A stretch of 64,000 nt of DNA from Amphiduros pacificus (Eukaryota > Annelida > Polychaeta > Phyllodocida > Hesionidae), in contig OX439003.1 of the NCBI GenBank assembly GCA_949316495.1, positions 43,907,725 to 43,971,724 on the forward strand, read 5' to 3'. Both the position numbers and the translations under genes were made by a program. Below the pieces are notes generated by a model. It did not search any database. It saw only the letters and a list, made by a program, of their open reading frames with translations, and had not been told where the DNA came from. This document shows, in pieces, positions 11,274 to 25,724 of this stretch. How positions within the stretch are numbered: the stretch's first letter is position 1; each line of letters opens with the position of its first letter.

Positions 11274-12547
11274 AGCATAAACTGCCCAATAGTAGAAATT
11301 ATATAGCCCACAGCCATACATACAGTGGCAACATAAGATAATCATAATTATATTGACTGTCTACTATATCTTTATGTACTTTGCTATCCTACCTGTCATT
11401 AATTTCTCGTGATAGCTTCATCAGACATGAGTATCACTTGTAGTTTGCTATGGTTTCCTCTGCAGTGATTGGATTCATTCAGAAGAGGAAGTAATATTAT
11501 GACAGGGCAGTTGCTGTGGTGCGAAGAATGTAACATTTTCCCAGCATTGATTGGGCAAATCCAGAAGTGGTGTTATTAGAGGACAGTCACTAATAGTGCA
11601 AGGAATGTGTAATATTGATGAATAAATCTAAGTGAATCAAATATAAATGTATATTATTCCCAATTACTGATTATTGAGTAATTGAGTAATTGAATATTGG
11701 TTTGAGCGACACTTTGAAACATTTATTTTGTTTGCAATGTTTGCCTGCCTAATGTCCTTATCTTTTTTGAAGTGTGGCTGAGGACTTTTTTATTTTTTTG
11801 TATTATCATCATAAATGTTACTCGTCTTGGAGTGAGAAAGAACTTACATGCAGATGCACGCTTGACCCTGTGGAAAACAACAACGACTCAAATAAAACGA
11901 CAATATGAAGATACATCTTTGGCATGTCCTAGCAGGGATTTGAACCCCAGACCATTGGCACAGGAGACAGACGTCTTACCAACTAGTTTTTCCCACAGGT
12001 AATAATCTGGAACTTTCCAATGCGAAAATGACTTCCAAGAGGACTATGATGAAGGAATCAACAAAGGGAACGCAATGAATTTGAAAAATGATGCATAAGA
12101 TTTAATAAACCCGCCATAATGATACTGTTGAGAACGCAGGTGAAATACTTCACAAAAAAAAATTGTCCAAGTGTGTCAAGAAAATTGTTAGTTTAATCAT
12201 AAGAAATTGATAAATGTTCAGTTTTTTTATTAGCAAATATTGGTTGATCAGCAATCTATCAATCATATGAACAAATATTGGGAAATGATTTTTCATATTT
12301 TAAATGTATCTTTCTTAAGATGTTTGGTACTCTGGACATATGCCCAAGGGACACTTAAAACGCTCATATACAAGTGACACTGGAAAATGATACACACAAT
12401 ACAGGCATTCAACGGAGGCAATGTAATTACGCTTTACAAGCTGTTCTCAAGCCTGCCTTGAATATTAAATTTTACCAAAGAAAGTTTTTGGCTGGACGAA
12501 TTGAATATATATATTCTGTATTCTGGGTTTTGTACGTGAGGGGCTCA
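11274..12547. repeat. 1.3-kb tandem duplication, copy 2
   Basis: It corresponds to 9939-11243, beginning agcataaactgc and ending gtacgtgaggggctca. Differences are scattered substitutions, small indels (including TA-run length) and absence of the palindrome. A spacer of about 30 bp at 11244-11273 separates the copies and looks like the start of SINE family B. Confidence 0.88.
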
Positions 12548-13069
12548 TTGACATTTTAATGAAGACCTTGTATATAATATGGAGGTTTGCAATGTTTCAA
12601 AAAGTGAATACGCTTATTTTGAATATTTGATAGGATATTACTGGTTTCTATTCTTCGTTTTAAATGGGCAGATAAGAAATACATTGGTGGAAGAAACTTG
12701 AATAAAATAAAATGTATACATGAGGCCCTGCTAGCTATTACCGCTAAACTTGTTGGTTATAAATGTATGTATCGTATCGTACAGGAGACATTGATAAAAT
12801 GTCTTATTGAATGTGAAATTGGGCTCATATTATACAGTTCATTTGAGACATTTCTTTTTCATAGTCACACCATATTGCGATATTACAGAAATTGCCAATT
12901 AGAATGCAGAATCGCAATGAATGCAATCTGAACACTATGTTTGTATCAAATTTATGATGTGATATTATCTTATTATTCATTTATATCTAATCTAATTTTT
13001 ATAAAATGGTACAGCATGTGATTTATGCAGAACTTGTTTTAACATGTCTAAATCTGGCAGACAAAGGGC
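12548..13069. other. Unassigned AT-rich DNA
   Basis: No gene recognised. A 77-codon frame at 12698-12931 has no motif support. Confidence 0.5.
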
Positions 13070-13345
13070 TCATATTTCGGGGTTTTGTACGTGAGGGGCT
13101 CACGGTGGCTCAGTTGCTAAGCTGCCGGTCTCCCGTGCCTCAGTCTGGCTTTCACTTCCCAGTTGGGCCTGGTAGTTTGATCATGCTGCATGATTGAGAA
13201 ATATCTGCTTTTGAGCTGTTTATGATTGGTTGTCAAAGGCCATGGTTTGTACAGAACATCGCTTGTGTAAAACATGACGATGTGATAATACAAAATAAGG
13301 ATCCCTCATCGCTCTTCTTAAAGTCTTGCTCAAAGACTTTTATCT
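13070..13345 (+). mobile_element. tRNA-derived SINE (family B) copy
   Basis: Starts with ttttgtacgtgaggggctca, shared with the ends of the 1.3-kb repeat, then the A-box-like cacggtggctcagttgctaa and a degraded B box. The body tgctgcatgattgagaaata, ctgcttttgag and tggttgtcaaaggccatg matches a second copy at 25725-25975. Confidence 0.6.
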
Positions 13346-16300
13346 ATTCCGGTATTGCCTTAATGATGCAAAGAATGCCATTCCAAACAAACATATTTAA
13401 TTAAAAGCATTTCTTTAGAAGAAAATCCAAGTGCTGAAATAGAGACAGAATTTACCGCTTTTTAAATATTAAGATTCTGTCAAAACAGCCTGGCTTAGTT
13501 GAGATATATCTGTGATATCGCCCATATTTGGCTGGTTTATGTATGCAAATCTTTGGTAATACGATATAATTTGTTGCATTATTTACATAGTCTTATCCAT
13601 AAACCTACACTTATTCATGTACACAAGTCTTAATACATTGCTCAGATGAGAAGTTACCGAACGTTGTACAAAGGTTTGCCTAAGAAAACTGCTGTTAATC
13701 TACAGCAGCAAATTATTATTTAATAGTAACCGCTTGCTTTAATATTTCACTGATCTTGTTTGTTTGTTTTCGGCATTATCAAAGCAGATCACTTCAGAAA
13801 TCTCGTGAGATATTTCCAGAAAGACCTTTTGAGAGATCTCATGAAAGATGTTTGCAAAAGAACAAAATTCAAAGGGTGAACGTTTCTTCCATTATAATTA
13901 TTGGATTTATCTAAATTATTCATTTAGAGTTATTAATTTAAATTATGACTTTGCAGTAGAATTAGTAACAAACGGTTGATTTATAGGATGTTTTACCCAT
14001 TTTTCACAGACTTTTTCTCATTTTTCTTTGAAAAGAGATTTCAACACCATTAAACAAATCAATTTTTATGTAATAGAATATAAAAAATAGTTTCCACGAT
14101 AATAACATCTTTTCCCATATAGTTCTATACTTATCTTAACAATGTCTGAGCTGATTTCGGTTGTGCCAATTACAAAAAATCACGAAATTCTCTGACCCAA
14201 GGTTGAATTGACACAAGGAAAAGGTGAATTAATATACGATATAAGAACATTTTACCTAATTGGGAGAAATCCTTCAACCTTTAGGGATGCTAAAATTAGT
14301 ATATAGATTGTTTACGTGTTTAGGGAAGGGGCAATGCTCTTTTATTCCGGTTTCCATAACAGTTTATGTGATCATTGACAGTTTGCATGAGCTATTACTC
14401 AAATCAGAGGACGTAAGTAGATACAAAGAGTTTCAAGGACATGACATTTGCACTAATGAGTACAGAGGGTGGGTAAATACATCATTAGATAGATATCATA
14501 GTAATTAATCACATATATGTAGCGGCAAAACCTTCCTTCCAAACCAGACTCTTTGTTGATAACTACAATTTCCGATCACATCAAAACAGCGACTCCTGAA
14601 AATGATTTTGCCTTTTTTGTTTATTCTATATCAATTACATCTCATTATTTCCCATGTGATCCAAACAAATTACGTTCATTCTTTTTTACTGTCTCCTGCT
14701 CGCAAATATTAATGGGTTGATTATCTATCATGCTCAGATTACACCTTTTGGAAAAAGGTTTGAAACATGGTCTTCTGTGACAGATGATCACTGCGCAAGA
14801 CAACAGATATGCTTAACACATTGCCAACGACCTTGTTTTCCTGATTATTATTTTTATTATTCAGAGCCGCATCTGAAATGAAGGCCAACCAACCATATAT
14901 TCAATCCAATTATAGGTTATAATCAATCTTTAGCTTTTCATGAACAATATCACATACAATCCTTCTGAAGAAAAACGAATAATTGGCCTAATGATAGCCA
15001 TCCTTTCTTATTTTTAGACCGGATTATGTCAATATATGACTGATTTCTGAAAGATATGTCATGGTCAAGTAATGATGTTCAGATGGGCACCTCTTGGGAA
15101 TAAACAGGTTTTGGCCATTTTGTAAAAGGCCTGAAGTGGTTGCCTGCTGTGTTTGTCTTTTCGTATTCGTCGAAATTACCTCTGAAAGTGTTCACTGTTG
15201 AGTGTTTGCTAAGCATCTTATTGATCAGTTTAAATGAAAAATTGTATCACAATAAATATTTTAAACGTAATTTTTATCCATCTGTTATCGAGTTCGAAAC
15301 ATTATAGAAAAATAATGATGTCCGAAAATTTCAAACTGGAACGTTAAATGTTATTTTTTACAACATGACACTGAGTGTCAATGGACACATATCCTTAATT
15401 AGTTTTAGGATTTGAAGAACAAAATAGAAGGTTCTCCCATGTGTCAGCCTTCGGCTCCTGGTAATAATGTGTATATTACCTTAATGCATTCATCATTTCT
15501 CCAATCATGTCATGGTCATGTAATGTTCAGCTATCTATTGTGATACCATTTTTGCAGGTGTTATCCAGGTGTCATACTTTCTGCAAGGCTATTTTCAGCA
15601 AGGCCTTGACATTTGTAGGTTGTACACATATGTGGGAAGATTGATATCAGACCATATAATGGTCATATCTGAGCGATGATTGGGTATTGATACACAATCC
15701 ATACCACGTCAGGTGTTTTCAGTCTCAGACACCTTGATGCATTAATATTTTAAACAATGATGGACATAACCCTTTACAGATCATCAAAATATCATATAGT
15801 TCAGTACATTTCTGATGATCAGATTAGGTATGAGTTATTCTCTTATCCAATATGTCAAGATCAAATGCCCAGCTAAGATCAAATATAAAGAGATAAATGT
15901 TCACGGGGAAGAAGATTTCACAGAATATCTTTCTACTCCTTTCTATAATAAATATCCATTTAAGAGCCATTTCACTGAGGGCCTGTGTGGTTGTGCTGCT
16001 ACCATCTCCAGGTATCCCCATTGTTCCCACTGTGTAGTACACATATATGTGAATAACAGTGAGATGGTCATGTTATTTATCCATGGCAACTCAATTCTGA
16101 TTAAAAGACTCATCTTTCACGAAACAGCATTCATTAATGTTTCGATTGCTCATTTTTGTGGCAATGCGGGAAATTGATTATTCCAGTTAATTAATCTATC
16201 AATTATCAAATGTATTTAGCAGAAATTTAATTATTGACCAATTTAAGTTTCCTGTGAGGTTATAACTCATTTCCTTGTAAGCGTTTAACTCATAAATAAT

Positions 16301-17862
16301 GCATTCTAATGTAAAACTTCTACTCGGAGTCAGAAATCTGAAAATGGAATCATTTTCTCCTTTCATAAATGTTATTCCTAAGACGAGTCTTGTGGTTTGT
16401 ATCTTTTCTGGCCCCAATTTAAAATGGTCAGATGGAAATATAGATGGACGATGACAGGTGAGTTTGAATGCAAACCAGACCAGAGAAGAGCATAATGAAA
16501 TGTGGCACCTGTTACAATTAATAGGCATTTCCAAGAACAGTATTGATCGTATAACCACGTACACATCTACACATCCGTTTCATTATTATTTTGCGATGTT
16601 CTCTTTGAAGAGATGTTGTTAGAAGTTGTGAAACTTGGGGCCGTGGTTTTTGTCAGCTTGTTCGTGCTTCAAAAGTGCAAGAAGAATATTTTCCAAATAT
16701 GCAAGTTAGAATTCAATGTCTTTGTCGTGGGAACTGGATATGCCAACATATGTAAATAGAATTTTGCCAAAATATGCAATTAAAATCTGAATTACAATGG
16801 AATCGTCCTTAAATTGTAGAATATATTTTGTTTTTGAGTAAAAATCTAAACGAAAATGTACAATTACTATGATAACTACCTTTAATGTATTTTTAATCAA
16901 GTATTTTGCTTAATTAATTTGCTAGATTGAAGACTGACTTGCTATTTTTCATTCAAAGAAATGCACCTGGCAACAAAATAAGTTGAAATCAACCTTATAA
17001 GTTGATATTAAATGGAGAATCTGCCTTTTTCAGAGAAATGTAATCAATAAACAGTATTATAATCTCCAGGATTTCCTGGAATGGCTAAATTCTTTTCTCA
17101 TTATTTCTCTCTTACTACAAGACAGAGGCGTGTTCCAAAGACACTTCTAACAGCAATCTGAGCAAAAATATTGTAATTAGAGATATCATTTTCCCATTTT
17201 CTTACCTCTTACACCTTATTAAAGTGTAAATCGGTATTTTCTCTCCCAATATATTAATCGGCTTTATATTTAAGATAAAACAAAAAATTAGTATCAACCC
17301 ATTTTTGTCATCTTGAAAAGAAATTATAAAACAACAGGATCTATCTACAAAATTCAATTACAGTGCCATACATAAGTGTCTAACTCCAGCTTTATAATTA
17401 TCTTGGCGAGATTTTACTTTCTCGCCCAAGAGGCTTCATATTTGGTGAAACAGAAGACACTGTGGCTTTAGGTCACGTACATAGTATATACCTACGATGA
17501 GATACCCGATACGTGAGATGTCCCATTTGGCATGACATGCGATCGGCTGATAATTGTAAGTGAAGAACTTCTCCCTAACTAATTGCATAAGACGGAGTAA
17601 AGGACACCGGGTAAGGATTTCATACTCCAGAGAGCATTGATGTTGGCGGTAGGTTCAAGGAATCGTTGGGTCTGAAATACACTGACTTGAGGACAATTAC
17701 AGAGAGTAGGATAACTAGAGTCCTCTGTTATTATTCCCTGGAGGCCAAAACTTGAGCATCATAGGATGAAAAAATGCCCAATTAAGGCATGTGTATCAAT
17801 GACTGCTGTGCCTCTCTGGCTTTACGTCACCTTCTCATTACACTCAGGATTTATCTCTCCTG
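13346..17862. other. 4.5 kb of AT-rich DNA without a recognised gene
   Basis: Open frames of about 120 codons (15815-16177 on +, 16199-16564 on -) and a splice-like open segment at 14324-14412 ending in gtaagt have no recognisable domain. Patches rich in homeodomain-type TAAT words and TALE-type tgacag words (for example near 16450-16530) could be enhancers, but nothing here is decisive. Confidence 0.45.
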
Positions 17863-18157
17863 CCACGGGTGGAATCGCAGTTGGTTAGAGTGCAAACTTA
17901 TTAGCACCAGTTCCTCTGTAATGTTCCAAATATTGTGGGTTCGATTCCCAGCTTTGGCCATGCTGGCATTGCATTCATGTCACAATTTTGATCAGATGAG
18001 ATGAGGCCCGTGCCTAAAGGGTTAACCTGTTGTCGGGACAATCCAGTGAGGCAGCACTATATATAGCCGCTACAAAGCCTCGTCATGAAATAAATGAAAT
18101 TATATTTAAATAAATGAAAGAAATAAATGAAATAAATGACATAATGTTGAAAGTGAA
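17863..18157 (+). mobile_element. tRNA-derived SINE (family A) copy, near full length
   Basis: A-box-like aatcgcagttggttagagtg, then ttagcaccagttcctctg and the clean B box gtgggttcgattcccagc. The body gatgaggcccgtgcctaaag follows, then the tail, which has expanded into imperfect (aaataaatg)n repeats. Confidence 0.8.
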
Positions 18158-18370
18158 AAGGAATCTCCCCTTAATGGCTGTCGGGGTTAGATTCTAGACC
18201 TGTGTTGGGTCATATTGTGGTTCAAGACGATTGATTTAACGCCCTGATTTATTTTACCATTCATATATGGTAAACCAATAGAAAGGTCCCTAGCCACCAT
18301 TCAAAGGGAGTAGGGCAATTTGTCTCGGTGACAGACTTCACATATAAACATACATACTCATAAAACGGTC

Positions 18371-19544
<1,174 letters not shown>

Positions 19545-19745
19545 TTTTTGTTTAACCTTTCAAACAGAAACAAAAATTCATGGAGGTGAAGCACTAGGGT
19601 TAAGAACAGTCGTGGGGGGGATTGAAAAAGTTGAAAAGGGGAGAGCATTGTTTAAACGGGAAACTAATTTGTGATAGCTGTAGCCAAACTGTGAAAGCCG
19701 ACTAAAAACATGGTGGTCGTAAAGTGGTCGAATATTGCATTGCTA
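19545..19745 (+). repeat. Dispersed repeat family E, copy 2
   Basis: Contains ggaggtgaagcactaggg, agaacagtcgtgggg, ggattgaaaaagttgaaaag, tttgtgatagctgtagcc and aaacatggtggtcgtaaagt, shared in the same order with the other family E copies. It is the best reference for the uninterrupted site. Confidence 0.55.
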
Positions 19746-20990
19746 TCGGCCATACAAAGGATGCCAAATTGAATGTAATAACATATAATTTCTATGACGC
19801 TGGATCTATTTGATCTTTGAAACAAATTATCTATTAATGATACAAAAGCGAGTTTTTAAACAAGGACTTAATATACAGATTTATTGGGTATATGCCACTG
19901 AGGTTTCACAAAGCAGAAACTGAAAAAATCATTTGATGCTCTACATGAAATAAGAAATCCTTATCTTATGTTTCTATAATGAGACATTTATTTTCCAGTT
20001 ATGGAAAGGCAAAACAAAGTGAGTAGCAGACATCCCACAGGGATAGTGAGTGACCTTGAATGCCACAATTGTTACAGTGGCTCTCTGTGACAATGTCACC
20101 CAGTTCATCGCTAACGATGCCATTTTTGTGAGAAAAACTAACTTGACTGATTGAACCTTTTTCTTGTCTCCGCCCTAAAGATGAATCCTGATCATCCATC
20201 ATTGAAGAAGGATAATATAGCGCGTTTCCACATCTCAATTTTGACTTCACGTTTCAAAAATCTTAAATAGGTATTGATTGGAGAGGAAGAACAAAAAATG
20301 GCCCTTCTTAATTCCGTCATGTGGTTGATTAACTAGACAAGTTTCAACTAATTCAGTATCTTCATTTGGGTTTAAATATTGAAAGGGGATATAAAGAATC
20401 ACAATGATTCCATAATTATACGAAAACCACTATGATCTCATCATGTACTGAGCATACCATATTGATCTCATTATGATTGCAATACCTTTGTTTAACAGTT
20501 GCCATTTTGTCTTTGTTTTTCGCTTGGTATACACAGAGGCCTTGTGCAACTACACTGAAACCAATCAACAAAATGATGACTGATATTAGGCCTTTAATTT
20601 GAAACATGTAAAAGGAATGTCCAATATTGACTTTGTCTGTCCATAATGATGATTGGGAACCAAAATGATGCTTTCACTATCTACAGACAGAAATCAAATA
20701 GCTTTATTTTCCGATGGCTTGAGTCTTGTGGTCAGAATCTTCAGCTGATGCAGAGATGGCTGTGTGTACTGATGTGTAGATATTAAATCTACTTGGTTTC
20801 ATCTTGGCTCCTCCAGACAGCAATTGGAGGCGAATAATGTTCTTGGTCTTTGTCACCAATGTACACAGAATGAACAATATTTGGACAGGTTTATATTTTC
20901 AATATGATTAAAATAGGTGAAAAGGTATGCATATTATCATGTGTGATGCATCAACTAAAAAGATATGCTTACTTTGCAAAACAAATAGTG
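19746..20990. other. Unassigned AT-rich DNA
   Basis: No gene recognised. Confidence 0.5.
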
Positions 20991-21130
20991 TGAAATGGTG
21001 TATTTACGACCCTTTCAACAATGACAACATCAGGTCGACTTTCAATCTTTTATGACCAGCGTAAAATTAACACTGTCCGCAGTGGATGTCGAAGCCATCA
21101 CCTCCTCCGCATAAAGAACCAACAATGAAA
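20991..21130 (-). mobile_element. SINE family F, degraded copy
   Basis: It matches the element at 146-292: aaatggtg...tttacgaccctttcaacaa at the tail, and cagtggatgtcgaagccatc at the degraded tRNA-like head. No target duplication was identified. Confidence 0.5.
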
Positions 21131-21267
21131 GGTAATCTATCAAGATAGCCCAAAGGGCATATATAACTTCACCCACCCAATCGTGTGCTTTTAAGCCAGT
21201 GTTTCTTTTTCTTTCTTTGTTTCTTTTTGGTTGCATTCTAATGTGATATTTGTAATGATCTCTAAAA

Positions 21268-21728
21268 TTTCATTTTCAACATTATGTCAGTCATTTCATG
21301 ACGCGATCGACTTGCAGTAGATATGTCCTTGACATGACAACCCACCCAGTCACAGATTTACGAGGATATCACAATCCAGACACTGTTATTCACTCAACAA
21401 TAATAATATTTATGAATTTTTGTGATGATTGTCATGCGATTGTGTCCCCTTTTGTGAGAAGCCAAGAAGTAGTTCTATAAAGCAATCACCCAGATTCACT
21501 CAGATTAGTTCATGAAATGGTATGACGTCATACCACTCGGTTATGCTGCGATATCAGTCCAGTACCGTTCAGAGCTCTCCCGTCCCTGGACGCACTGGTC
21601 TCGGCTCAGATGAGACTTTGTTTGGATTTAATGCCGATTTGACCGGGAATCAAACCCGCTACCTTTGGATCACCACAGAAGAACTGTTGCTAATAAACTT
21701 GCGCTCCAACTTACTGCGGCCCGTGACA
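21268..21728 (-). mobile_element. SINE family A copy split by about 230 bp of other DNA
   Basis: The tail half lies at 21268-21365 (ttcaacattatgtcagtcat, gacatgacaacccacccagt). The head half lies at 21598-21728, with the B-box complement gggaatcaaacccgctacct and tgctaataaacttgcgctcc. The stretch between is not SINE sequence and includes atggtatgacgtcataccac. Confidence 0.6.
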
Positions 21729-24700
21729 TGAATATGATAAAAGAGGCTTACTTGTGTTCAATTTAGATCTACATGTGGTTTTATAAAATATTCTTTTAAG
21801 GTATTCATAAAGATAGAGAACATAATTAAAAAAAGGAATTCCCCTCCAAGCATTATAAAAAAGGCAGTCTTAATCCGCGGGTTTATTAATTTGCCCACGA
21901 TAAATCTCTATTGCCTAATTATGTGAAGAATTGTACTTGCATTAGGAGTAATAAATGATTGTATGGCCTATCTTGGTTTCGCAATTTTCCTTCAGCATAA
22001 AATGAATCGCGCATGCGCTAATTCCATGAGAAGATATTAAGTTTGCAGAAGTTTGCAGTCACATTAAAAAATTATATGTATCTCGAAACACTGTATATAT
22101 GTAGGAGTGTCGTTCCATTCCAGATTGAAATATTCGGCATTAACCTCTTTAAAAGTAAAATATCTTTCCCTATCCAAGTAGGAAAATAATCATTTGAGAT
22201 AAGTGATCTTTGGTTGACAAAGCAAAGAACAATATCTGCGTGTAATGAAAGGAAAATAATAATTAAAATGAACAATACACTGAAAATACTTAAGTAATAA
22301 TACATCTTTACAAAGCCACGCAACACCATATGTATTATCTGGTTACCTGCCTATGCTGAAAAGCTACATCCTTGAAATGAGACAAATGTCAGCAAAATGT
22401 TCAGAAAAAATGAGATATTTGATTTACTCATAATGGCAATGCTGATATTGTAAATAGGATACACTGGAAAATACACTTATACAGAAATTTGTTACAATAA
22501 CATTGAAATAAATAGGAATTGCAGAATAATTTCATCGAGTCCATAACTAATAACGAACAAATTTGATTGTTCAAAATAAAAATACTCTGCATGGTGAGGT
22601 ATATACTACCTATAGTACTCACTTATTATGGTCAATACTTTCAGCGCCAGGTATAAATCCTGGTTCTGCTATGGAGAGTAATGAAACATTGATAATGTAA
22701 CATATAAAACATGAATTAATTGTTATTTGATGTGGGCTTTTTGTATTCAAACGTGACACAGTGTCCTGAGAAATGTATCTGTGTGTGGACAGCAACTACA
22801 GACCCAGATACATTAGCACATTTGATGGATAGCAACGGGGTCAACCTGCAATGGGAATGCTTAGTTTGCTGCGAGCGAGTAAATCATGGAGGCAATAAGG
22901 CGGCTGGCATTGGAAAGCAGATTATGGGGGCAGGTTTTGGGTGCCCAGTGAATGATGTTGTGGATGGACAGAAAATGAAGAAACTGGGTTCAGATTTGTC
23001 AACTGAGCCCCTGCCTCTGCTCATAGAATTCCATATTATCTTTCTCTTTTTATAGGGGTTTTATCACAGTATTTCATTTATATCATTGCGAGACCTATTT
23101 CTGGTAGATATAATTCTACCGCGATGAACCTTCTCATATTTGATGAAAAAAATGGGTTCCTATTCAACTTTCATTCGCACCGGTTGATAGTCTGATAAAC
23201 AAAGTAACAGGGGATAGACTCCATCTGGTATGGAACATACAAATCATAGCAAAGTCCAAAACCCATCATCTCAGCATCTGACCTTCTGGCCCATTTTGTA
23301 AAGATTCTCTTATTTTTAGAAAGATTTTTGTACGTTATAAGACTCTGGTATAAAAATCACTTTTGTTTACAATAATCTGCTCAGCTAGAATTTTCCTTCC
23401 ACTTAATCAGCAATGACAGCAATGGCTGACTTCAATCACCTGGCCTTGTAGTGTTAAAGTGGAGAATACTAAATTGATTTCTCATACAGGAGGATATGAA
23501 ATCCACATAGGGCTGCATGAAAGCTATTTTTTGTTCTTTATAAATAATGTCTTTTCTACCTCTAAATTGATTGACTTTTTCCAGCCTTATGAACCTTTTT
23601 ATGCTGTTAGGTTTCATAACGAAGAGAAGGGACTGAAAATCAGTCAACCAAATTCGGCGTCTTTAAAGAACATAAAATAATTGTTCAACCAGATTTATTT
23701 CTTAACATTCTGATAGGCTTTATGGTATGTCTTTTTATTAAGCCCTTAATGCAAATCATGAAGTCAATATCTCAGTGATCATTATCCATTTGTAATGTGC
23801 GTCACGGGTTTTTTTCCCGATGAAAGATTAACCTTAATATTTGTCCAAAAATACATATCTTATTTGATCTGAGCATCTTTATTGTCCCCCTTAATCATTT
23901 TTGTTGGGCCCTCAAGAGATTTTGAAGCAATTTTCAAACAACTATCAGTCATCTTGGTTTCAATACTTTAACGTTTGGCTACATTGATACATTGAAATTC
24001 ATGGATACAAAATATAATAGTGACCATGGAAAAACAAACCAACACTTAAAATTCATCTTGCAACTCTCATACAATATGATCATTTATTGCAGTCAGTGTC
24101 AATGACGTCATCGTGGGAAATTTAATGTACGTGCATCTCAAGCTGCAATCATCTTCCATATTCATAAAACAAGCCATACCTTTGTCAATATTGGCCCGTT
24201 TGGCATGCTTTTTACACCAAATATCGTATTTTCAATGAGCGTCTATTTTAAGACCAAAAATCGTGGTATCGCTATTTAAGCTCCAATCATCTTTGTTCAC
24301 TTACTATTATTTTTATTTTATTAAGTTGGTAATTGAACCACAATGATATCATTCTTTTTTTCCACCACGTGCATTTAAAAGAGCTACTTTTCTCGAAAAC
24401 AATGTTTCCATTTTCCAGTCAAACTAACAGAGCCCACGGATCAATGTGCGTTATAATTCTCTTTAATACTACAAATGTACATTAGATAAGTGAAAATTCT
24501 CCTTTAAATATGTAACTGATGATGGTGATATTTTAATGGTGTTATAATATTTGGATGCTCTAGCTGATATATAAAGAATTTAAAGCAAAAACAACTTTTT
24601 CAGTCTAGCCATTGTCGACCGTACTGTAACGCTCAGATTTTACTCCGATTGGCTGCGATATAAATGTATGGTTCATGAATATCTTTTTTCCTGAACACCA

Positions 24701-25321
24701 TAATTATTTTGGAAAGGAATGTATATTATGGTTTTTCTATCAAATTGTTTTATATCAAAAAGGAAACCATGCATGATTTGAAAAGAATATATATCTTTAA
24801 TAATTCAAAGGAATTATCCTACATAGCTTTAACAAAGTTTTTCATAAGTCAAAAGGAATTTCTCTTCATAAATTTGTTCAGTCAAAAAAGGATTCCTGGA
24901 TGGCTATTCTTATTCTAAGGACTTCAAATGCCTGCTGATTCGAACACAACTTGGCTGCCGATGATGCCCGGCATTCCCGTGTTTCCTGTTCCGGTTCCAT
25001 ATAAAGTAATGCCAGTAATTTACCACATGTCGTGTTAGTGAGTGTTTCTGAATGTAGCAGACTCTGCTAGGCATACGCAATCAAATCATCAATAAATGCT
25101 ATTTTAAGCTGGAAACTTTGCCTCTAATGCCTAGCTTTTTGTCCATATTACCTTTTTAAAAAAGAGGATTCTGAAAGATATATACATGTGTTTTCTTTCC
25201 CTTTCTTTTTTCTGAAACGCTTTTTGTTATACATTTCTACATTTACAGTGTGTTTCCACTTCGCTTATATGGCCTGTCTGGTGCATATACCCCAGAATCT
25301 CCTGAAATATGTCCGGCGATT
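21729..25321. other. 3.6 kb of AT-rich DNA without a recognised gene
   Basis: A perfect NRF-1-type palindrome gcgcatgcgc lies at 22009-22018. A 111-codon frame at 22720-23055 contains a Cys-rich stretch (WECLVCCERV) but matches nothing I know. The rest shows no clear signal. Confidence 0.45.
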
Positions 25322-25480
25322 CACGGTATGTGAATAAGGATAACATTTATTAGCGCTGATTCCAGACAATTTCCGTTTATTGCGTTTGATAGTAATATTA
25401 ATTGGACGGAATTTGAACAAGGAATCCCTGGATTCCAAACGGAATACTCCACCAAATGAGCTATTTCGGCCATGCAAACA
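25322..25480 (-). mobile_element. tRNA-derived SINE (family C) copy
   Basis: On the minus strand: gaaatagctcatttggtgga (A-box-like), ggaatccagggattccttg, a B-box-like gttcaaattcc, then aattgtctggaatcagcgct. The same order is found at 57254-57388. Confidence 0.62.
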
Positions 25481-25724
25481 GATAGGCCATCATTCATTAA
25501 ATGTTTGGCCAATAAAGTTTTTATGAAATTATGGAGGTGACAGGCAATATACCAGAGATATGTCAATGATATGTGAGACATACAAAGTATCTCCATGAAA
25601 TCAACCTGCCATATTTTTTGTGTTTTGCGTGGTCAACTGAGTACAAACATGATATAAGACCTGTTCCAAACGACCAATGCAATGGACAAACAGGGGTAGT
25701 ATGATGGGTAATAACATTTGATCA

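Noticed and set aside
14324-14412. Possible exon ending in gtaagt
   Set aside because: There is a good donor and a hydrophobic open frame, but the acceptor context is weak and no partner exon or family was found.
15815-16564. Two frames of about 120 codons on opposite strands
   Set aside because: Composition is unlike coding DNA and no motifs are present.
17872-17960. tRNA gene
   Set aside because: A and B boxes are present, but the spacing and lack of a closed acceptor stem, plus many copies sharing a non-tRNA body, show SINE heads.
22720-23055. 111-codon Cys-containing frame
   Set aside because: No family recognised and no splice or promoter support. It is probably chance.
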